Of a DNA stretch of 9,995 nt, positions 1 through 5,218 are shown piece after piece. A program made the position numbers and the translations under genes. Under the pieces are notes generated by a model, which worked only from the letters and a program-made list of their open reading frames with translations, ran no database searches and had not been told where the DNA came from. The stretch spans positions 1 to 9,995 of the forward strand of contig USLE01000024.1 of the NCBI GenBank assembly GCA_900555465.1, written 5' to 3'. Numbering within the stretch: position 1 is the stretch's first letter; the number at the start of each line of letters is the position of its first letter. The DNA comes from an uncultured Butyricicoccus sp. GTDB lineage: Bacteria; Bacillota; Clostridia; Oscillospirales; Butyricicoccaceae.

Positions 1-390
1 GATCTGGATACCATCCGCGTCAATGCGGAACGCGGCGGCCGGACACAGAACACGGATGCTGCATCCACCGACCTGACCCGCAGCTATCAGGTAGCGGAAT
101 ACGCGGTCGAGGGGCAAAACGGCGCACAGCAGACCGTTGCGACCGTCACGCCGGACGAAAACGGCATTGTGACCGTGTATCTGGACAGCGAGTATGCGGA
201 CTGGCTGCATGTAGATGTAGTGGAGTCGGACATCGAGGATAAGACTGCACGCTATGGACCATCTTACAATGCCAATCCAACGCGCGCTCTGTCTTTCGGC
301 GGGCTGGAAGCCGGAAAGAGCTATGATGTTGTGATCGAGTCCACCAACGATACAGACTATACCATCACCGGTACGGCAATTGTGTACTAA
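1..390 (+). CDS. C-terminal part of an unrecognised, probably extracytoplasmic beta-rich protein (5' end outside window)
   Basis: Frame 1 is open from the first base to the TAA at 388-390, giving 129 residues with no start that is clearly its own; the gene almost certainly begins upstream. An internal GTG at 169 exists but has no ribosome binding site. The visible part is rich in Thr, Val, Asp and Tyr with alternating hydrophobic residues, and it ends in DYTITGTAIVY, which looks like the last strands of a beta-sandwich of the kind found in secreted or cell-wall proteins. It contains no Cys and no membrane segment. The next gene starts 18 nt downstream with its own ribosome binding site and encodes an exported SLH protein, so the two probably share a transcript. 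I do not recognise the family; the extracytoplasmic placement is inference from composition and neighbour. Confidence 0.7.
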   Translation, partial: DLDTIRVNAERGGRTQNTDAASTDLTRSYQVAEYAVEGQNGAQQTVATVTPDENGIVTVYLDSEYADWLHVDVVESDIEDKTARYGPSYNANPTRALSFGGLEAGKSYDVVIESTNDTDYTITGTAIVY

Positions 391-392
391 GG

Positions 393-399
393 AAAGGAG
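393..399 (+). promoter_or_regulatory. Ribosome binding site that sets the WG/SLH protein start
   Basis: AAAGGAG lies 9 nt before the ATG at 409. A competing ATG at 401 is only one base from this site and opens a three-codon frame ending in TGA at 410-412, so the ATG at 409, which is followed by a proper signal peptide, is the better start. Confidence 0.75.
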
Positions 400-408
400 C
401 ATGGGAGT

Positions 409-2307
409 ATGAAAAAGCAGATCCGTTTGATGAGTGCTGCGCTGGCGGCCTGTACGCTGCTGACCGCAGGCGGCGTGCCTGCCTTTGCCGCGGAGGGCGC
501 ACAGGAACACAATTACACCATCCTGCGGGAGATCACGGACGACACGGATTTTATGTGGTTTCCGGAGGGGGAGACCATGCGCTTTGAGCAGGACGGAAAA
601 TACGGCCTGAAAAAGCTGGACGGCACGGTTGTGCTCCCAGCGGAATACAGTAAGATCGAAAATGAGTACGGGAATTACAATAATGAAGGCCTTGTTACGG
701 TTTTCCAGAACGGCCGCGTCGGTGTGGTCAATCAGGAGGGAAAGATCATCCTCAAGCCGGAATGGAAATCCGTATCTTATGGCGAGGATCTGATGACGGT
801 ACTCAGCACGGATAACAAATACGGTTTTGCCGACTATAACGGCAATATCGTGATCGAGCCGCAGTATGACGATGCGGGGACGTTTTTCCGCGGGTATGCC
901 CCGGTGGGCAAAGACCTGAAATACAGCTATATTGACGCGGACAACAACCTGCTCGTGCCGTGGCAGGATGAGGAAGTATTCACGCAGGACGGACAATACT
1001 TCTCAATCGACGACAAGGAGGCACGAAACTGCCGTATCATCGACAAGACAGGTAAAGTTATCACAGACGGCGAATATTTGCCCGGGGCATGGTTTATTGC
1101 CGGTGAAGCCGCCAGTGTGACCCGGAAAAGCGACGGAATGGAAGGTGTTATCGACCCGCAGAATCGTGCAATTGTCCCGTTTGTTTATGACAATGTGCGG
1201 ACATGCTGGCTGGGCGAAAATGATCCCACTGGTGTGGTCTTTGCGGCAATTGCTGAGGACAAGGTAACCTTTTTCAATCTGGATGGCAACCGACTGGGAA
1301 ATGAAACCTGGGACAAAGGGCAGGTGTGCGGCAATACAGTCGGCAGGGGTATCCTTGTGGAGAAAGACGGCATGATCGGCATGATCGATAAGACGGGCAG
1401 AGTAATTGCCGAGCCGATTTATGACGAGATTACCGGTATTGGGCAGTACTGTGATCTTGCACTTCTGCATCTTGATGGAAAGACTGGGGTTATCGATACC
1501 AGCAGCGGCACCATACTGGTCGAGCCGCGTTGGCAGCCGATGGGAATCTATCTTGTTCCCTCAGATGAAGATTATGTGATGGTGCAGGTCGGGGACTGGG
1601 AAGAAGCTCTGTTGAACGACAAGGGTCAGATTGTGATCGCACCGGATGAAATTGGAAATATCACACCGCTGGGCAACGGGTATTTATATCTGAGCGAATA
1701 CAATCTCACGTCCGACAGCCCGGATGGAAATACCGGCCGCAGATGGCTTGCAAAGCTCAATGATACCATTGTCCCGCGCGACCCGAGCATATTGGATGCG
1801 GGGGAGACAGTGCTGGACGAAAAGGTCCAGTATCTGGTCGACAACGGCGTGCTGCGCGGAGATGAGAACGGCGAACTGCACCTGTACGACCGCGTGACCC
1901 GCGCGGAGTTCGTGACGCTGCTCTCCCGCGCGGAAAACTGGGATCTGAGCGGTGTGTCGGCAGGTTCGTTTACCGATGTACCGGCTTCGCACTGGGCGGC
2001 GCAGGCGATCGAAAAGGCTGCGGCGCTTGGCGCGGTGAACGGTATCGGCGGCGGTAAATTCGATCCGGACGGCTGGGTCACCGAGGAACAGGTATATACC
2101 ATTCTGGTGCGCCGCGCGGGATACGCTTCGCAGGCGGAAGGGGACGGCACCGGGCGTTACGGGAATTATTATGAGGTCGCGGATAAAATCGGCCTGACTG
2201 CCGGAGAAACGTCATATACCTATAACGCGCCTGCCAACCGGCTCTTTGCCTGCCACACGATCTACAACTACCTGCATCTGGACAGCGCGCAAACAGATGC
2301 CGCATGA
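409..2307 (+). CDS. Secreted WG-repeat protein with C-terminal SLH cell-wall anchor
   Basis: A 632-aa exported protein, probably held on the cell wall. Residues 1-28 are a signal peptide: MKKQIR, a hydrophobic stretch, then an Ala-rich site with likely cleavage after PAFA. Residues about 60-420 hold roughly eight degenerate WG (KWG-type) repeats, visible as recurrent YGLKKLDG, VGVVNQEGKII, YGFADYNGNIV, GVIDPQNRAIV, IGMIDKTGRVI and TGVIDTSSG units, each followed by a P-x-Y/W element. These repeats are expected to form a beta-propeller-like or solenoid array; their usual role is binding, but no ligand is established. Residues 462-512 and 520-573 resemble SLH modules (the second has FTDVPASHWA and a Gly-rich turn), and about 584-625 look like a degenerate third. 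SLH triplets bind pyruvylated wall polysaccharide in the known cases. The repeat section is visibly more AT-rich than the SLH section. Cotranscribed with the upstream fragment by inference. Family assignment is firm; function is unknown. Confidence 0.88.
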   Translation: MKKQIRLMSAALAACTLLTAGGVPAFAAEGAQEHNYTILREITDDTDFMWFPEGETMRFEQDGKYGLKKLDGTVVLPAEYSKIENEYGNYNNEGLVTVFQNGRVGVVNQEGKIILKPEWKSVSYGEDLMTVLSTDNKYGFADYNGNIVIEPQYDDAGTFFRGYAPVGKDLKYSYIDADNNLLVPWQDEEVFTQDGQYFSIDDKEARNCRIIDKTGKVITDGEYLPGAWFIAGEAASVTRKSDGMEGVIDPQNRAIVPFVYDNVRTCWLGENDPTGVVFAAIAEDKVTFFNLDGNRLGNETWDKGQVCGNTVGRGILVEKDGMIGMIDKTGRVIAEPIYDEITGIGQYCDLALLHLDGKTGVIDTSSGTILVEPRWQPMGIYLVPSDEDYVMVQVGDWEEALLNDKGQIVIAPDEIGNITPLGNGYLYLSEYNLTSDSPDGNTGRRWLAKLNDTIVPRDPSILDAGETVLDEKVQYLVDNGVLRGDENGELHLYDRVTRAEFVTLLSRAENWDLSGVSAGSFTDVPASHWAAQAIEKAAALGAVNGIGGGKFDPDGWVTEEQVYTILVRRAGYASQAEGDGTGRYGNYYEVADKIGLTAGETSYTYNAPANRLFACHTIYNYLHLDSAQTDAA

Positions 2308-2338
2308 TCCGGACAGCGCACGCTCACTTTTAAAATGA

Positions 2339-2370
2339 AAAAGCTGGCACTTTGCAAAGTGCCAGCTTTT
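2339..2370. terminator. Bidirectional intrinsic terminator between convergent genes
   Basis: A near-perfect dyad pairs 2339-2351 with 2358-2370 around a TTTGCAAA apex; the GC core is GCTGGCAC/GTGCCAGC. On the plus strand the arm runs into a T-run, and on the minus strand it runs into TTTTTCATTTT, so it can stop both the WG/SLH transcript (+) and the 2390-3127 transcript (-). Confidence 0.9.
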
Positions 2371-2389
2371 ACTTTCGTAGACATATGTG

Positions 2390-3127
2390 CTATACCTGAC
2401 GCGCGTCGATCAGGATCTGTGTCTTGCCGGTTTCATCAGAAAGGCTGTAAACAGGGAGGATATCATCGCTTTCCACATCCGCGTAGTAGGCAAGCTGCAC
2501 ATGGGTCAGCGCGGCATCCGTACCGCTTGCGGCGGATAATATGAAATAACTCCCGCTCGCCAGATCTGCGCGGATATCGTCCCATGTCTTGAGCGGCACT
2601 TCGGCATTGGATTCATATTCACCTGCCAATTTTAAGGTGCCCACGATCTCTCCATCTGTTCCCACCGAAACCACAATGCGGAACACGCCGTATACCGGGC
2701 GGCCATCCACCTTGGGATAATAATACACATCCCAGCACAAAATGGTTTCATCTTCTCCGCTGCCCGAAAGAAGCGGCGTGGCCTGCGGCTCGCCCAGCTG
2801 ATCCGCAGGATACAGGCGGTTGTCGCGGATATACTGTTCGGCGATCGTGATTGCCTCCTGCTCGGACGGTACGTTTTCCCCCGTATAGTACGCGATGTCC
2901 GTGGTCTCGGTCCAGCGGTCGGCGTCAAGCGCGATCCGATAGGTATGGGCGCTGGCGGGCAGATCCATCTCCGCCGGGTCAAGTCGGATTTCCCCAACGT
3001 AGGGCGTTTCGGCCTGCTCCAGCTGTAATACCGGCGTGCGTCCGGGCTGCAGTGCGTCTCCCGGGAGCGCGACAGTACCTGCGACAAGCAGAACAGACAA
3101 AACAGAGTGCAGTATGGTTTGATACAT
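2390..3127 (-). CDS. Unrecognised secreted or membrane-tethered 245-aa protein
   Basis: Starts at ATG 3127-3125, with AAGGAG about 7 nt upstream on the minus strand, and stops at TAG 2392-2390. Residues about 5-25 (ILHSVLSVLLVAGTVALPG) form a signal peptide or N-terminal anchor, though without the usual Lys/Arg near the start. There is no lipobox Cys. The mature part is acidic, with a helix (PSEQEAITIAEQYIRDN, about 87-103) followed by beta-rich segments containing VDGRPVYGVFRIVVS and GEIVGTLKLAGEY. This helix-plus-sheet order resembles PepSY or YycI/YycH-type extracytoplasmic domains; that is an impression and was not tested by alignment. It is transcribed alone from a strong promoter and converges on the WG/SLH gene. 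No catalytic motif is apparent, and I assign no function. Confidence 0.82.
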   Translation of the reverse strand: MYQTILHSVLSVLLVAGTVALPGDALQPGRTPVLQLEQAETPYVGEIRLDPAEMDLPASAHTYRIALDADRWTETTDIAYYTGENVPSEQEAITIAEQYIRDNRLYPADQLGEPQATPLLSGSGEDETILCWDVYYYPKVDGRPVYGVFRIVVSVGTDGEIVGTLKLAGEYESNAEVPLKTWDDIRADLASGSYFILSAASGTDAALTHVQLAYYADVESDDILPVYSLSDETGKTQILIDARQV

Positions 3128-3185
3128 ATTCTCTCTCCTTCCTTATTTTATCAGCGGACAAAGAAGTGCCGTCGATGTTAACCAG

Positions 3186-3214
3186 AGTATAACAATTCCC
3201 TTTGTCACTGTCAA
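3186..3214 (-). promoter_or_regulatory. Near-consensus sigma-A promoter for the 2390-3127 gene
   Basis: On the minus strand, -35 TTGACA (3214-3209) and -10 TATACT (3191-3186) are separated by exactly 17 bp, and the -10 is preceded by TGT, making an extended -10. Transcription should begin near 3179, giving a leader of about 52 nt before the ATG at 3127. This is the best promoter match in the window. Confidence 0.82.
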
Positions 3215-3219
3215 TTTGA

Positions 3220-3290
3220 ATGTGAAAAGCAACTCCAACACAGGCGGCTTATATCATATGTTACAATGGTTTTACTGTACTTTTTCACAT
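3220..3290. repeat. 9-bp inverted repeat across the divergent promoter region
   Basis: ATGTGAAAA at 3220-3228 is exactly repeated in inverted orientation as TTTTCACAT at 3282-3290. The right arm fills the start of the -35/-10 spacer of the nfeD promoter; the left arm lies at about -41 to -49 of the minus-strand promoter. It could be a shared operator, or chance in an AT-rich region. Confidence 0.4.
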
Positions 3291-3304
3291 GGGCATGCTA
3301 TACT
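3276..3304 (+). promoter_or_regulatory. Extended -10 promoter of the nfeD-qmcA operon
   Basis: TATACT at 3299-3304 is preceded by TGC (extended -10). A weak -35, TGTACT at 3276-3281, is placed at 17 bp. The predicted start near 3311 falls at the edge of the ribosome binding site, giving a leader of only about 19 nt. Confidence 0.65.
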
Positions 3305-3310
3305 GTTGGC

Positions 3311-3320
3311 AAAGGAGGGG
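3311..3320 (+). promoter_or_regulatory. Ribosome binding site that fixes the nfeD start at 3330
   Basis: AAAGGAGGGG sits 9 nt before ATG 3330. The frame is open upstream to an ATG at 3216, but those 38 codons would cover both the promoter and this site, and they encode nothing NfeD-like, so the longer start is rejected. Confidence 0.85.
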
Positions 3321-3329
3321 ATAGCTGAT

Positions 3330-3773
3330 ATGTTATTTGGAATAGACACCTTATATATCTGGGTGGGTGTCATCATTCTCTGTGTGGCGGTCGAGGCGTT
3401 CACGCTCGACCTGTCCGCGATCTGGTTTGCCGTAGGCGGGGTGGCGGCGCTCGTCGCAGCCAGCCTTTCGCTCGAGGTCACGGCCCAGCTTGTAATCTTC
3501 GTGCTGTTTTCTGCGGCGCTGCTGGTGTTGGTGCGCCCAATCTGCCGCCGGTTCCTCAAGACGAAAAACGAGCCGACGAACGCAGACCGCATCATTGGCG
3601 AAACCGCGATCGTGACCGAGCAGATCGACAACATCCGGGAGACCGGCGCGGTCAAGGTGCTTGGCAGCGAATGGAGCGCGCGCAGCACGGATGGCACAGT
3701 TATCCCGAGCGGCGAGCAGGTAAAGGTCGTTGCGATCCGCGGCGTCAAAGCCGTGGTGGAAAAGGTTGGATAA
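3330..3773 (+). CDS. Short-form NfeD family membrane protein with C-terminal OB-fold
   Basis: A 147-aa protein. Three hydrophobic segments (about residues 7-24, 28-46 and 50-68) form a membrane bundle, followed by a basic stretch (RPICRRFLKTK) and then a soluble domain (about 85-147). The soluble part has the NfeD OB-fold pattern: a Gly-rich start (RIIGETAIVTEQI), a G-x-V-x-V-x-G-x-x-W strand pair (GAVKVLGSEWSA) and a closing strand (GEQVKVVAIRGVKAVVEKV). It lacks the N-terminal serine protease domain of long NfeD proteins. In this family the short form partners with SPFH proteins, as E. coli YbbJ does with QmcA, and the SPFH gene indeed follows after 27 nt. The expected role is supporting SPFH assembly in membrane microdomains or membrane quality control; the exact substrate is unknown. 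Confidence 0.9.
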   Translation: MLFGIDTLYIWVGVIILCVAVEAFTLDLSAIWFAVGGVAALVAASLSLEVTAQLVIFVLFSAALLVLVRPICRRFLKTKNEPTNADRIIGETAIVTEQIDNIRETGAVKVLGSEWSARSTDGTVIPSGEQVKVVAIRGVKAVVEKVG

Positions 3774-3800
3774 ACGATAGCAGAGTAAAGGAGTTGCAGT

Positions 3801-4718
3801 ATGCCGTTTTCTTTTTTGGTTCCGATCCTCTGGATCATCCTCGCGATCCTGCTGATCGCATTTCTGGCAAGCAATATCGTCATCGTGCCGCAGGCGAAGG
3901 CATATATCATCGAGCGCCTCGGCACTTATAAGTGCACCTGGGGCACCGGCCTTCATTTCAAGGTGCCTCTGTTCGAGCGGGTCGCCCGCAAGGTGACACT
4001 CAAGGAACAGGTGGTGGATTTCCCGCCGCAGCCGGTTATCACCAAGGATAACGTCACGATGCAGATCGACACGGTTGTGTATTTCCAGATCACCGATCCC
4101 AAGCTGTTCACCTATGGCATCGAAAGCCCGATGGCCGCGATCGAAAACCTGACCGCGACTACGCTGCGCAACATCATCGGTGATCTCGAGCTGGACCAGA
4201 CCCTGACCAGCCGCGACATCATCAACACCAAGATGCGCGCCATTCTGGACGAGGCGACCGACGCCTGGGGCATCAAGGTCAACCGCGTGGAACTGAAGAA
4301 CATCATTCCGCCGGCAGCGATCCAGGAGTCGATGGAGAAGCAGATGAAGGCCGAGCGCGAACGCCGCGAATCCATCCTTGTAGCAGAGGGCAAGAAGCAG
4401 TCCGCCATTCTGGTCGCGGAAGGTGAAAAGGAAGCGACCGTACTTGCAGCAGAAGCGAACCGTCTGGCCAAGATCAAAGAGGCGGAAGGCGAGGCGGAGG
4501 CGCTGCTGACCGTGCAGAAAGCGCTTGCAGACTCCATTGCGATGCTCAACGATGCCGCGCCGAGCGAGCAGGTCATCAAGCTGAAATCGCTCGAAGCATT
4601 CAGCGCCGCAGCGGACGGCAGATCGACCAAGATCATCATCCCAAGCGAGATCCAGAGCCTTGCGGGCCTTGCGACTTCGTTCAAGGAAGTCATCACCGAC
4701 CCCAAGGCCGAGAAATAA
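3801..4718 (+). CDS. qmcA: SPFH/Band 7 membrane protein, QmcA-like (stomatin/prohibitin family)
   Basis: A 305-aa protein, the usual length for QmcA. Residues 4-26 are one N-terminal membrane segment. The SPFH domain follows (about 28-185), with ERLGTYKCTWGTGLHFKVP, the VDFPPQPVITKDNVT strand, the ENLTATTLRNIIGDLELDQ helix and WGIKVNRVELKNIIPP; these are close to the stomatin/QmcA signature. From about 186 to 260 an Ala/Glu/Lys-rich coiled coil carries repeated ILVAEG-type units (from residue 191). The tail has the conserved KIIIPSEI segment (from 277). Family members form large oligomeric rings or cages on the membrane and interact with proteases such as FtsH; partners here are unknown. AAAGGAG at 3787-3793 is 7 nt before the ATG. 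It is the second gene of an operon with nfeD and is closed by the terminator at 4725-4761. Confidence 0.94.
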   Translation: MPFSFLVPILWIILAILLIAFLASNIVIVPQAKAYIIERLGTYKCTWGTGLHFKVPLFERVARKVTLKEQVVDFPPQPVITKDNVTMQIDTVVYFQITDPKLFTYGIESPMAAIENLTATTLRNIIGDLELDQTLTSRDIINTKMRAILDEATDAWGIKVNRVELKNIIPPAAIQESMEKQMKAERERRESILVAEGKKQSAILVAEGEKEATVLAAEANRLAKIKEAEGEAEALLTVQKALADSIAMLNDAAPSEQVIKLKSLEAFSAAADGRSTKIIIPSEIQSLAGLATSFKEVITDPKAEK

Positions 4719-4724
4719 GCATTC

Positions 4725-4761
4725 AAACAGCCTGCTGTACCCTGGTGCAGCAGGCTGTTTT
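4725..4761 (+). terminator. Intrinsic terminator of the nfeD-qmcA operon
   Basis: AAACAGCCTGCTG (4725-4737) pairs perfectly over 13 bp with CAGCAGGCTGTTT (4748-4760), with a 10-nt loop and a T-run at 4758-4761. It begins 6 nt after the qmcA stop. Confidence 0.92.
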
Positions 4762-4772
4762 CCGGTCTTTTC

Positions 4773-4804
4773 TTGACAGCTTGACGATTCGATGCTACTA
4801 TAAT
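4773..4804 (+). promoter_or_regulatory. Promoter of the ArsR-ATPase metal-resistance operon
   Basis: A perfect -35 (TTGACA, 4773-4778) and a perfect -10 (TATAAT, 4799-4804) are present but 20 bp apart. A second -35-like TTGACG (4781-4786) is only 12 bp from that -10. The overlapping hexamer TACTAT (4796-4801) gives 17 bp from TTGACA. Which -10 is used cannot be decided from sequence. The transcript start is likely about 4808-4811. Confidence 0.7.
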
Positions 4805-4809
4805 TGAAT
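4787..4809. promoter_or_regulatory. Candidate ArsR-family operator overlapping the -10
   Basis: ATTCGA (4787-4792) and TTGAAT (4804-4809) form an imperfect dyad (5 of 6 bp, N11 between) centred on the -10 region. ArsR/SmtB repressors usually bind AT-rich dyads with TTGAA/TTCAA-like arms that overlap the promoter, so this is the natural site for autoregulation. Inference only. Confidence 0.45.
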
Positions 4810-4826
4810 AGGTACTCATGTATGGC

Positions 4827-4833
4827 AGGAGGG
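4827..4833 (+). promoter_or_regulatory. Ribosome binding site that decides the TTG start of the ArsR gene
   Basis: AGGAGGG is 6 nt before TTG 4840. The in-frame ATG at 4822 overlaps this site and has no good site of its own. The farther in-frame TTG at 4804 lies in the promoter. A TTG at 4837 is possible but only 3 nt away. Confidence 0.75.
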
Positions 4834-4839
4834 ATTTTG

Positions 4840-5214
4840 TTGGCACTGAAGCAGAAAGAAGCTGAGGCGGAATGCTGCGAGGAGCACATCGTGCATACGG
4901 ATGCAGTCGATCTGGCGCGCAGCGCGATGCCGGGAGAGGAGATCACTTCCGCTGCTTCGGACTTCTTCAAGGCGTTTTCTGATAAGACACGCCTGCGTAT
5001 CCTGACTGCACTCGTCACACAGGAGCTGTGCGTCTGCGACATTGCGGATCTGCTTGGGATGAGCCAGTCCGCGATCTCGCATCAACTGCGTTTTCTCAAG
5101 CAGGCCCGTCTGGTCAAAAGCAGGAAAAGCGGCAAGACCGTATATTATGCGCTGTGCGACGACCATATCCAAACGATTTTGGCACAGGGCATCGCCCATG
5201 TGCAGGAGGGATAG
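4840..5214 (+). CDS. ArsR/SmtB family metal-sensing repressor, CadC-like
   Basis: A 124-aa winged-helix repressor expected to block its own operon until it binds a soft or borderline metal such as Cd, Pb or Zn. The DNA-binding core spans about residues 40-104, with the recognition helix at MSQSAISHQLRFLKQ (74-88) and the wing at KSRKSGKTVYYAL. Two metal sites known from the family can be read. The alpha3N type has Cys12/Cys13 near the N-terminus plus Cys64 and Cys66 in ELCVCD. The alpha5 type has Asp107, His109, His120 and Glu123, with the same spacing as the SmtB Asp104/His106/His117/Glu120 set. This combination is that of staphylococcal CadC. Cys106 is an extra cysteine beside the alpha5 site. 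The stop at 5212-5214 is 4 nt before the ATPase start, so the two genes are one unit. The exact inducing metal is inference. Confidence 0.92.
   Translation: MALKQKEAEAECCEEHIVHTDAVDLARSAMPGEEITSAASDFFKAFSDKTRLRILTALVTQELCVCDIADLLGMSQSAISHQLRFLKQARLVKSRKSGKTVYYALCDDHIQTILAQGIAHVQEG
5204..5210 (+). promoter_or_regulatory. Ribosome binding site of the ATPase, inside the end of the repressor gene
   Basis: AGGAGGG lies in the last codons of the repressor gene, 8 nt before ATG 5219. Another ATG at 5215, 4 nt away, opens a three-codon frame that stops at 5224-5226 over the ATPase start. The layout suggests translational coupling with the repressor. Confidence 0.7.
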
Positions 5215-5218
5215 ATGA

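Noticed and set aside
401..412. Three-codon frame overlapping the start of the WG/SLH gene
   Set aside because: Its ATG is one base from the ribosome binding site, too close to be used efficiently; probably coincidence.
3216..3329. 38-codon N-terminal extension of NfeD
   Set aside because: It would span the promoter and the strong ribosome binding site at 3311-3320, and the residues do not resemble an NfeD N-terminus.
4773..4804. MerR-type promoter because of the 20-bp spacer
   Set aside because: The gene is unmistakably ArsR/SmtB family, and an overlapping -10 gives a normal 17-bp spacing; no MerR gene is nearby.
3351..5042. 563-codon minus-strand open frame over nfeD, qmcA and the repressor start
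   Set aside because: Antisense to three clearly identified genes, crossing a terminator and a promoter; low-complexity His/Arg/Asp-rich product with no domain.
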